Source: Sphingomonas jinjuensis (GTDB taxonomy: Bacteria; Pseudomonadota; Alphaproteobacteria; Sphingomonadales; Sphingomonadaceae). From it: 64,000 bases of DNA. Location: positions 1 to 64,000 of the forward strand of contig NZ_JACIEV010000011.1 of the NCBI RefSeq assembly GCF_014197105.1, given 5' to 3'. The notes under the pieces were generated by a model. It was not told where the DNA came from and made no database searches. It saw nothing but the letters and a program-made list of their open reading frames with translations. A program made the position numbers and the translations under genes. Shown piece after piece: positions 14,092-21,576 of this stretch (its first letter is position 1; the number at the start of each line of letters is the position of its first letter).

Positions 14092-14603
14092 ATATTGAGG
14101 ATTATCAGCTCGCAACTGACGAGGATTTTGCCGCCATGGAAGAGGCTGGCGAAACCCTCGCGACGCGCTGGCGTGACGTGGTGACGGCCACCAGCATTGC
14201 GCTGGGATGGGCTGAGACGAGAACCGCCGGGCTTGTGGCTGCGATGGGGATCGGCCCCGATTCCGGCGAGCTGGCTAGCCTCTCGCTTTGCGCGATCCTG
14301 CCGGGTGCGTTTGTCGATGGCATCAAGGGCCATGTCGAGCAGAGCCGCCGAGAAGCAGATATTGCGTATGCGGAAAGCGTGGCTTGGGCTGCGAGCGTCA
14401 TTGAGAACGGCGATGCCGACCCGATAGACCGTACCGTAGCCGTCGCCTGCTTCCGCTTCAGCGTCACCCGCGATGTTGCCGAACGCGCGCTGCGCAACTT
14501 CTCGCTGTTGAGCGGGGCGCTGCTGTCGATCCACGAGGAACGCGACGCCGCTGCTTCAGGCGCGGGCCTGTTCATCCACCCCGCCCCCCTCACCGTCCAC
14601 TGA
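14088..14603 (+). CDS. Phage-module protein 4, function unknown
   Basis: A 171-residue, acidic, helical protein starting MNIEDYQLATDEDFAAMEEA in an ATGA overlap with the preceding stop. Contains DIAYAESVAWAASVIENGDA and RFSVTRDVAERALRNFSLLS. No signal peptide. No family recognised. Its place in the run suggests a virion-associated or assembly role. Confidence 0.55.
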   Translation: MNIEDYQLATDEDFAAMEEAGETLATRWRDVVTATSIALGWAETRTAGLVAAMGIGPDSGELASLSLCAILPGAFVDGIKGHVEQSRREADIAYAESVAWAASVIENGDADPIDRTVAVACFRFSVTRDVAERALRNFSLLSGALLSIHEERDAAASGAGLFIHPAPLTVH

Positions 14604-14614
14604 GATAGAACCGC

Positions 14615-17600
14615 ATGGCGCTTCCTCCCCTTCCGCCTGGCTTCTCCCGCGTCGAGCCGACGCAGCGTAAGCGGAAGGGGCGGAGACAGGACAATGAGCC
14701 CGCGCAGGCCCTCAACGCCACGGGCCAAGCGCATGACGGCGACACCTTCCGGCTATCGGATGGCCGCAACGCCCGTCTTCTCGGCGTCGATGCGTTCGAG
14801 TTGGATCAGACCGGCCGCGCATCGGACGGCTCAACGGTTCGCCTTGGCGAGCTGGCGCGGTCAGCGTTGGTGCCGAACGTGCAGCCTGGCGCGACGGTCA
14901 CCCCTAACGGCTCGGAGACGTATGGCCGTCCAGTGGCGTCAGTTCTCAACGGCGATCAGGATACAGGCAGGGCCATCCTACACGCGGGCCTTGGCCTATC
15001 GACGCCCGAGTACCTGCGTGGCGATCAGCAGCGGTTGCAGGACTATACACAGGAAGAGCGGCTAGCGCGTCTCAACCGACGCGGGGCATTCGCCGGCTCG
15101 TTCCAGACGCCGAAGAGCTATCGCCAAGGCAACCCCGATCCGTGGAAGGCGCCTGAGGCTGGCACGGAAGCGAACGGCCAAGCGGTATTCTGGGACGATC
15201 CCACACCGTTTCAGGGGCTCAAGCCGGAGGTCGAGAAGGGCTATATCGACATCTGGCAGGACATGTCCTCCAAGCCGGAGGATCTGATTGCCTATGCGAA
15301 GGCGAACGGGTTTCAGGTCAACCCAGACACCGTTCGCAAGCAGTACGCGGCACGCAACCGCGACCAAAAGGCTGGCAGTGAAGTCCAGTACATGGCGGCG
15401 CCTCGTGTCCTGACTGATCTGGGCGACGGACGGACGGGCGCCGCGCTGCGCGGCTTCGCTGACCCTATCAATATGCTCGATGAGGCGGGAGCGGTCGTAG
15501 ACTCGCTCTTGCCGGGCAGCGAGCGCGAGAACGTGTGGGGCAGTGATCGACGGTTTGGCGACATCTACGCCAACAACCTCGAACAGAACCGCTCCATCCT
15601 CGCGAACGACGATGCGACGCACCCCTATTACCGGTTCGGCGGGCAGCTTGCGAGCGGGCTGGTGACGCCTGGCGCGTCCGTGGAGGGCGTTGGCTATGCT
15701 GCCGCGCGCAGGGCGCTTCTGGAGGGCAGCACGCGCATTGCAGCACGATCGGCGGCGCGACGCGCAGTCCTGAACCGAATGGCGCTGACCGGCGGCATTG
15801 AAGGCGGCTTGGCGGGCGCTGGCGCTGGTGAAACGACAGAGCAGCGTGCCAAGGGCGCGGCTATTGGTGCGCCTGTCGGTGCGACGCTGGGCGTTGGCCT
15901 GGGCGTGTTGGCCCCTAAGCTCGCCGCCGTTGCGGGTAAGCCATTCAGCAAGCTCGCCGGGCGGGATGGCGAGCAAGCCGCGGGCGATTTTGTTGATGGG
16001 GCGCTAGACACCGCTCGCGCACGAGCGAGCAACGATGCGCAGGACGCTGCGAACGGCATCCCTGACGATCTACTACAGGCATCCCCGCCTCTGACTGGCG
16101 GGCGTGCTGTTGATCTGTCGGCGCCACACCTGAACGCAAAAGCCCGCAAGGCAATCAGCGAGCGCAAGGGGCTTGATCCCAATATCTCGCAGTTCGGCCC
16201 CGTCCATCATTCGCTGTCGGGCAAATGGGACGAGGCGCTTGCACGCATGGAGGCGGACGGCACGGGGGACATTCCCGCAGCCGTGAAGCATCCCGAGGCG
16301 GGCAATCTCGATCTCGTATGGGGCAATGACCGGTACGGCGTGAAACGCGTGCTTGATGAAGACCCGGCGGCGGCGGAACGCCTGCCGGAAATTATCGCCT
16401 CGCTGCCGGTACGTGAAAAGCCCTCAGACGGGTCGGGCCGCTGGGTATTGGAGAACGACCAATATCGCGCCGTCGTCTCCCCTGACCATAACGGCCCGGT
16501 CAAGCGCTGGGTGGTGTCCTCGTTCGACAACAAGACGCTGCCCCCGATCGATGCGGAGGCCGGGGCATTGCCGGCGCTGCCTGACGGTATGCAGCTCGTA
16601 GCCCGTGAGCGCGATAGCATTGATATGCGGGCTTCTGACGAGCGCCCTACCCTCACTGGACCGGAGATGGCCGGTAACGCTGACGGCACCGCGCCGCGTC
16701 CTCTAACGGCTGATGCCACCCGCGCCGAGCGGCTGGCGGATGCCGAGCGGCTATCCTCCCGCGATGTGCTGCCCCTTCCTGCCAACACGGTTGATGGCGT
16801 AGACGAGGCCGCCCGGATCGAGGCGGGGCGCTATGCGCCAGTAAAAGCCGGGGACGAGGCCAGCACCCTTGATCGCCGCACGCTCCCGAACGCCAACACC
16901 GGCACGCCCATTCCAAAGCGCGGCCCTGCCGATCTGGTGACATGGCTGCGCTCGCAAGGCGGCGTGAAGGCGCAGGGCGGCGAGCTGGCCCACAGCGGTA
17001 TCGACAACACCCCGCGCAAGGGCATGGACTTCGCGGAGGGCGAGAAGCGCTTTGGTCCGCTCGTCGCGAATGACGGCATGAGCTACGATGAGGCGGCGCA
17101 GCGTGCCTGGGAAGCAGGGTATTTCCCCGATCACGCCGAGCGGCCGACGGTGGACGAATTTCTTGACGCCTTGGAGGCGACGCACAGCGGGCGCAATCGC
17201 TCGTTCCTGTCGGAGGATTTGCCCGAGGTCGATCGCTTCAACGCTGCTCGGCAACAGCGCTACGACGTGGAGCGCGCTCGCGATCAAGGCGCCCCGCTGT
17301 CGGAGGACCGCGCCGCCCCCGTCGATATGGCCGATCTCGACGCCAATGCGGCTCCGGTGCGAGCTTACGAGGAATGGGGCGAGAACGCCCCGAACCTTGC
17401 GGGTAATATCCGCCTCGACAAGCTCGACAGCCCGCAGGCGATCAAGCGCGCGCTCGTCCAGACCGAACAGGTGACGGGCGGCTTTGACGCTGCCCGCCGT
17501 GGAAGGATCACTCACGCGGAGACGGAGAGCCTGGCCAACGAGCTGGGCATGACGGCGGACGATCTGCTGAAACGCCGCAAGGGGCAGGCTTTCAACGCGG

Positions 17601-19741
17601 AAGAGGCGCTGGCCGCACGCCAGATACTCGCTCGATCGGCTACCGATCTGGTGAACATGGCCAAGCGGATCAGCCGCACGGAAAATCCCGGCGACGAGGC
17701 GGAAGCTGCCTTCCGGGAGGCATGGTTGCGTCATGCCGCGATCCAAGAACAGGTGTCCGGCATGACGGCCGAGGCTGGCCGTGCGCTGCAACAGTTCCGT
17801 CAGACCGCCGACGCTCGACAGGTCGGGCGGGTGCTGCCCACCTTGGGCGATATTGCCGGCGGTAGCGCGCGTCTCAAGGAGGTTGCCGAGCGGATCGTTG
17901 ACTTGGAAGCCGCCGGCACTTCGCCGGGGGGGATCAACCGCTTTGCCGTGAAGTCGCTGCGCGCCCGAACGCGCGACATGGCGATGGAATACTACATCAA
18001 CGCTCTGCTCTCCGGCCCCCAGACGCACGCCACCAACATCCTGTCGAATACCCTCACGTCACTCGCGCAGCTCCCCGAGCATGCCGCTGCGGCGGCTGTG
18101 GGCGCGGTGCGACAGACCGGCGAGCGCGTAGCGGGAAAGCTGGGGTTCGGCGTTCGGGTCGATCAGGACCGCGTGCTGTTCTCGGAAGTGCCTGCCCGGT
18201 TCGCTGGTCTGATCCAAGGCACCAAGGAGGGGCTTCGTGATGCCGTTCGCACCTTCCGTACCGGCGACTCCCCGGACAACGTGACGAAGGTGGAGACGCA
18301 GCAATACAAGGCGATCCCCGGCGTCGCTGGCGAGATTATCCGCACCCCTACCCGCTTGCTCGGCGCGGAGGACGAGCTGTTCAAGGGCATGGCGCGTCGC
18401 ATGGAGCTGACGGGCCTTGCGATGCGCATGGCGAACCGGGAAGGTCTTCGCGGGTCGGCGCTCCGCCAGCGCGCGGCCGAGTTGGTCGAGAACCCCACAG
18501 ACGAAATGCTCGATAAGGCGCAGGATTATGCGCGCTATCTCACGTTTCAGGCGCCGCTCGGCCCGGTATCAAGCAAAATTGCGGGCGTCTCCAATTCCAG
18601 CATGCTGATGAAATTCCTGATCCCGTTCGTTCGCACGCCCACGAACCTCCTGAAATTCGCGGTGGAGCGGTCGCCGGCCGCGCCTCTGCTTCGCGACTGG
18701 CGCAAGGAAGTGTTGGCAGGCGGAGCGCGTCGGGACATGGCCGTTGCCCGCGCCCTGGTCGGAACGGGCATCGGGGCCATGTTCTACGAGGCCGCGCTTG
18801 ATGGTCGAATCACCGGCGGCGGGCCTGCTGACGAGAGCGCCAAGCGCCTGATGCTGGCCGATGGCTGGCAACCCTACAGCGTCCGGGTGGGCGACGAGTA
18901 TTACAGCTATCGCCGCCTCGATCCCTTCTCTACCACCATGGGCACCATGGCTGACATGGTAGACCTGGGCTCGCACATGACCGAGCGGCAACGCGAAAAG
19001 TCTGGCGTCCTCGTCACCGCGGCCATTCTCAACAACCTCGCCTCCAAGACGTGGCTTACCGGCGTCAGCGGCATTGCGGAGGCGCTGGGCGACCCTGACC
19101 GCTATTGGCAAGACTTCGTATCGCGGACGGCTGGCGCGGTCGCCGTGCCTGCGTTGGTGGCTCAGGTTGCCCGCACGACTGACCCCGTCATTCGCGAGGC
19201 TCGGGCGCCTATGGATCGCATTCGCTCGCGGGTACCCGGTCTATCGGACAACCTGTTTCCCAAGCGGGACGTCTTTGGCGATCCTGTCGAGTCTGACGGC
19301 GGGGTGGGGCCGGATATTGTCTCCCCGATCTGGAAAGGCACGGCACGCAACGACAAGACGATTGCGGCGCTGGTTGATGCTGGCGTGACCGTCAGCGCGC
19401 CTGCCCGCTTCCGAAAGGTCGATGGCAAGCGGGTGGAGTGGACGCCTGCGGAATATGATCGGCTTCAGGTGGCGGTGGGCGACGAGGCCAAGCATCGCTT
19501 GGACGCGTTGGTGAAGTCGGACGACTGGAAAAAGGCGGACGACGAGGATCGTCAAAGCATGGTCCGCGACGAAATGAAGGCAGCGCGCACGGCGGGCAAA
19601 GGGCTCGTTGAGGGTGGCCCGACGCAGCTGGTCGCCAAGTCTCAGGCGAAGCGCCCTGCCAATGACACCCCCCCGCTTCCGCCTGGCTATCGACTGACGG
19701 ACGCGCCGTCGCTTCCCGCCGGGATGCGGATGGTGAACTGA
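14615..19741 (+). CDS. 1708-residue polyvalent phage ejection protein with SNase-like and barnase/E5-like regions
   Basis: It opens MALPPLPPGF. Residues 35-160 form a staphylococcal-nuclease-like domain: HDGDTFRL, ARLLGVDAFE (Arg54, Glu62) and YGRPVAS (Arg105), matching the catalytic Arg/Glu/Arg of that family. Gly/Ala-rich amphipathic segments follow (about 380-450). Residues 515-640 (ISQFGPVHHSLSGKW, HPEAGNLDLVWGNDRYGV, RWVVSSFDN) resemble the putative barnase/colicin E5-type ribonuclease domains of phage polyvalent proteins. About 770-895 is a region typical of large phage proteins (GELAHSGI, WEAGYFP). The helical C-terminus has PFVRTPTNLLKFAVERSPAA, as in T7 gp16-type internal proteins. 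It ends PPLPPGYRL then LPAGMRMVN. It is probably injected with phage DNA. Confidence 0.7.
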   Translation: MALPPLPPGFSRVEPTQRKRKGRRQDNEPAQALNATGQAHDGDTFRLSDGRNARLLGVDAFELDQTGRASDGSTVRLGELARSALVPNVQPGATVTPNGSETYGRPVASVLNGDQDTGRAILHAGLGLSTPEYLRGDQQRLQDYTQEERLARLNRRGAFAGSFQTPKSYRQGNPDPWKAPEAGTEANGQAVFWDDPTPFQGLKPEVEKGYIDIWQDMSSKPEDLIAYAKANGFQVNPDTVRKQYAARNRDQKAGSEVQYMAAPRVLTDLGDGRTGAALRGFADPINMLDEAGAVVDSLLPGSERENVWGSDRRFGDIYANNLEQNRSILANDDATHPYYRFGGQLASGLVTPGASVEGVGYAAARRALLEGSTRIAARSAARRAVLNRMALTGGIEGGLAGAGAGETTEQRAKGAAIGAPVGATLGVGLGVLAPKLAAVAGKPFSKLAGRDGEQAAGDFVDGALDTARARASNDAQDAANGIPDDLLQASPPLTGGRAVDLSAPHLNAKARKAISERKGLDPNISQFGPVHHSLSGKWDEALARMEADGTGDIPAAVKHPEAGNLDLVWGNDRYGVKRVLDEDPAAAERLPEIIASLPVREKPSDGSGRWVLENDQYRAVVSPDHNGPVKRWVVSSFDNKTLPPIDAEAGALPALPDGMQLVARERDSIDMRASDERPTLTGPEMAGNADGTAPRPLTADATRAERLADAERLSSRDVLPLPANTVDGVDEAARIEAGRYAPVKAGDEASTLDRRTLPNANTGTPIPKRGPADLVTWLRSQGGVKAQGGELAHSGIDNTPRKGMDFAEGEKRFGPLVANDGMSYDEAAQRAWEAGYFPDHAERPTVDEFLDALEATHSGRNRSFLSEDLPEVDRFNAARQQRYDVERARDQGAPLSEDRAAPVDMADLDANAAPVRAYEEWGENAPNLAGNIRLDKLDSPQAIKRALVQTEQVTGGFDAARRGRITHAETESLANELGMTADDLLKRRKGQAFNAEEALAARQILARSATDLVNMAKRISRTENPGDEAEAAFREAWLRHAAIQEQVSGMTAEAGRALQQFRQTADARQVGRVLPTLGDIAGGSARLKEVAERIVDLEAAGTSPGGINRFAVKSLRARTRDMAMEYYINALLSGPQTHATNILSNTLTSLAQLPEHAAAAAVGAVRQTGERVAGKLGFGVRVDQDRVLFSEVPARFAGLIQGTKEGLRDAVRTFRTGDSPDNVTKVETQQYKAIPGVAGEIIRTPTRLLGAEDELFKGMARRMELTGLAMRMANREGLRGSALRQRAAELVENPTDEMLDKAQDYARYLTFQAPLGPVSSKIAGVSNSSMLMKFLIPFVRTPTNLLKFAVERSPAAPLLRDWRKEVLAGGARRDMAVARALVGTGIGAMFYEAALDGRITGGGPADESAKRLMLADGWQPYSVRVGDEYYSYRRLDPFSTTMGTMADMVDLGSHMTERQREKSGVLVTAAILNNLASKTWLTGVSGIAEALGDPDRYWQDFVSRTAGAVAVPALVAQVARTTDPVIREARAPMDRIRSRVPGLSDNLFPKRDVFGDPVESDGGVGPDIVSPIWKGTARNDKTIAALVDAGVTVSAPARFRKVDGKRVEWTPAEYDRLQVAVGDEAKHRLDALVKSDDWKKADDEDRQSMVRDEMKAARTAGKGLVEGGPTQLVAKSQAKRPANDTPPLPPGYRLTDAPSLPAGMRMVN

Positions 19742-19905
19742 GGTACCCTAATTTGATACCCGTGCTTACCGGGTGATTGTTCAGTACGAGATTGCGGCCT
19801 ATCATCGAAGAGAAATGCCCGAAAATATGCGAGGATTGCATCAGTGTATGCCTAAAATCTGGTACTTCCGCTACGTGCGGCAATAGCCGGGACCGGGCCG
19901 CCGCC

Positions 19906-20493
19906 ATGTCGCACGATCCCCGCCTCCCCCGCTGCCGATGGGCCGAAAGCGACCCGCTGCTCGCCGCCTATCACGACACCGAATGGGGCGTGCCCGAGCA
20001 TGACGGCCGAGCCTTGTGGGAAAAGCTGATACTCGACGGCTTTCAGGCGGGGCTCGCCTGGATCACGATCCTGCGCAAGCGCGACGCCTTTCGCGCGGCG
20101 TTCGCTGGGTTCGACCCCGTCACCGTCGCCCGGTTCGACGAGGACGACATCGAGCGACTGCTCGGCAATGCGGGCATCGTCCGATCACGCGCCAAAATCG
20201 AAGCGACGATCCGCAACGCCCGCGCCTATCTGGCGATGGAGGCGGCCGGCGAGGATTTCGCGACCTTCGTCTGGAACGCGGTCGGCGGCCGGCCGATCGT
20301 GTCCGACGGCGGCCCGCCGCGCAGCCGCTCGCCCGAGTCCGAGGCTTTGTCGACGGCGCTGAAGAAGCGCGGCTTTACGTTCGTCGGCCCGGTCATCGTC
20401 TATGCTTGGATGCAGGCGTGCGGGCTGGTCGACGATCACGAGGCACGCTGCTTCCGCCGCTTGCCCGACCACGCACTAGCCGAGATACCATAG
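19906..20493 (+). CDS. tag: DNA-3-methyladenine glycosylase I
   Basis: A 195-residue protein closely matching Tag: RCRWAESDPLLAAYHDTEWG, DGFQAGLAWITILRKRDAFR, ALKKRGFTFVGPVIVYAWMQ, ACGLVDDHEARC. All four zinc ligands are present (Cys10, His23, and the His and Cys of DHEARC). The position equivalent to E. coli Glu38, in the base-recognition pocket, is Asp44. The enzyme excises 3-methyladenine from alkylated DNA. The start at 19906 matches the family length; an in-frame start 129 bases upstream adds unrelated residues. This is the first GC-rich core gene after the accessory region. Confidence 0.92.
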   Translation: MSHDPRLPRCRWAESDPLLAAYHDTEWGVPEHDGRALWEKLILDGFQAGLAWITILRKRDAFRAAFAGFDPVTVARFDEDDIERLLGNAGIVRSRAKIEATIRNARAYLAMEAAGEDFATFVWNAVGGRPIVSDGGPPRSRSPESEALSTALKKRGFTFVGPVIVYAWMQACGLVDDHEARCFRRLPDHALAEIP

Positions 20494-20564
20494 GCTGGTA
20501 CTTTTACATCCGTGCGCACCCCATTGCGGCTCTGCTAGCCTTGCTGGCGGAGTGGAGAAGCATC

Positions 20565-20738
20565 ATGGCGACGAGCATGTTCTTGGAAACTGAACGGGAT
20601 TATCTGGAGCAGCGCAGCGCCTGGCATCGGCGGATGGCCGAGCGCAGCGGCGGCGCGGCCCAGCGCAGCCTGCACGAGCGCTTCGCCTCGCTCTATGCCG
20701 CCCGCGCCCGCGCCCGCGGCGAGGTAGGTAAAGACTAG
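20565..20738 (+). CDS. Small charged helical protein, function unknown
   Basis: A 57-residue protein, MATSMFLETERDYLEQRSAW, HRRMAERSGGAAQRSLHERF, ASLYAARARARGE. It is preceded by GTGGAGAAG at a suitable distance. Similar short sphingomonad proteins ('E..YL..RA.WHR.mAE.A....rSLH.RFA.LYa.RA') are remembered as hypothetical. Function unknown. Confidence 0.6.
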   Translation: MATSMFLETERDYLEQRSAWHRRMAERSGGAAQRSLHERFASLYAARARARGEVGKD

Positions 20739-20759
20739 TAGGCTCCTGCAAAAATACCA

Positions 20760-20784
20760 GGAACACTAATCACTATCAAAAGTT
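20760..20784 (+). promoter_or_regulatory. EcfG-type (general stress response) promoter candidate
   Basis: GGAAC, 16 bases, AGTT. The alphaproteobacterial EcfG consensus is GGAAC-N16/17-CGTT, so this has one mismatch. It lies 49 bases before the GTG of the lipoprotein that opens a stress-type cluster (CsbD proteins, entericidin-like lipoprotein). Confidence 0.5.
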
Positions 20785-20832
20785 AGTACGGCCGGATCGG
20801 TCGCACGAATGCACCGGTTTAAGGAGAAACCG

Positions 20833-21153
20833 GTGAAATTCCATGTCCTTGCCTTGGGCACGGCGCTGTGCGTCGCTGCCTGTGCCGCCCCGTCCCAGCG
20901 TATCGCGATGGGGCTCGAGCGTTACGGCCTCGATGCCCAGCGCTCGCAATGCGTCGGCGATCGGCTGCAGCGCAACCTGTCGCTCGGCCAGCTGATGCAG
21001 CTCGGCGATGCCGCCAAGGCCTATCGCCGCGACGACACCACGCCGGGCCAGCTGACCGTCAGCGACCTGATCTGGGTCGCCGGCGAGATCAAGGACCCGA
21101 AGGTCCCGCTGGAAGTCGGGAAGGCCGCCGCCGGCTGCGGCGTCATCGGCTGA
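20833..21153 (+). CDS. Small lipoprotein, function unknown
   Basis: A 106-residue protein starting GTG (KFHVLALGTALCVAACAAPS), with AAGGAG seven bases upstream. That spacing decides for this start over the ATG 24 bases earlier. AAC|AAPS is a plausible lipobox. The mature part (YGLDAQRSQCVGDRLQRNLS, LGQLMQLGDAAKAYRR) has two further Cys (near DAQRSQC and AAGCGVIG). First gene behind the EcfG-like promoter. Confidence 0.7.
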   Translation: MKFHVLALGTALCVAACAAPSQRIAMGLERYGLDAQRSQCVGDRLQRNLSLGQLMQLGDAAKAYRRDDTTPGQLTVSDLIWVAGEIKDPKVPLEVGKAAAGCGVIG

Positions 21154-21194
21154 CCGCCGACCCTCCTACGCCTTCCCCTCGCAGGAGCGCAGAC

Positions 21195-21569
21195 ATGAAC
21201 AAGCACGAAATCCACGGCGGCGCGCGCTACGTCGGCGGCAAGATCGAAAAGACCGTCGGCGACGTCGTCGAGAGCCGCGACTGGCAGGTCGCGGGCGTCG
21301 TCGATCAGGTGGCCGGCGGTGCCGAGAACCTGTACGGCCGCGCCCAGTCGGTAGCGTCGGACGTCGCCGAAACGGCGCCGGGCGTGATCGAGCATGCTCG
21401 CGAAAAGACCAGCGACGCGCTGCATCAGGCCGCCGACGAGGTACGCGTCCGCGCCGACTCCGCCGCGCAGGCGGTCCGTGGCAACGAAGGCGTCGCGATC
21501 GCGGCGGCGACCGCGGCCGGCCTCATCGGCTATGCCCTCGCGTGGCTGATCCACGGGCGTCGCGACTGA
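21195..21569 (+). CDS. CsbD-family stress protein with C-terminal membrane helix
   Basis: A 124-residue protein. The start MNKHEIHGGARYVGGKIEKT then VGDVVESRDWQVAGVVDQVA has the CsbD pattern (G...kG..ke..G...gd......G..dq..G). Helical amphipathic repeats follow (ETAPGVIEHAREKTSDALHQ). The end GVAIAAATAAGLIGYALAWL is a membrane segment, as in ElaB/YqjD-like ribosome-anchoring proteins. Preceded by GCAGGAG. Likely part of the general stress regulon. Confidence 0.75.
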   Translation: MNKHEIHGGARYVGGKIEKTVGDVVESRDWQVAGVVDQVAGGAENLYGRAQSVASDVAETAPGVIEHAREKTSDALHQAADEVRVRADSAAQAVRGNEGVAIAAATAAGLIGYALAWLIHGRRD

Positions 21570-21576
21570 GCGTCCC

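Noticed and set aside
15062..18028. Several 160-425 codon minus-strand frames inside the giant phage gene
   Set aside because: Antisense shadows of a single intact 5.1 kb gene with strong domain evidence; no start signals or domains.
19849..19887. Tiny frame MPKIWYFRYVRQ considered as an integrase fragment
   Set aside because: Twelve residues are too few for identification and no integrase continuation is present in any frame; mentioned only as a possible trace.
19859..20504. Direct repeat CTGGTACTT at about 19859 and 20495, considered as att sites flanking tag
   Set aside because: Only nine bases match and the flanks diverge; it encloses a normal core gene rather than foreign DNA.
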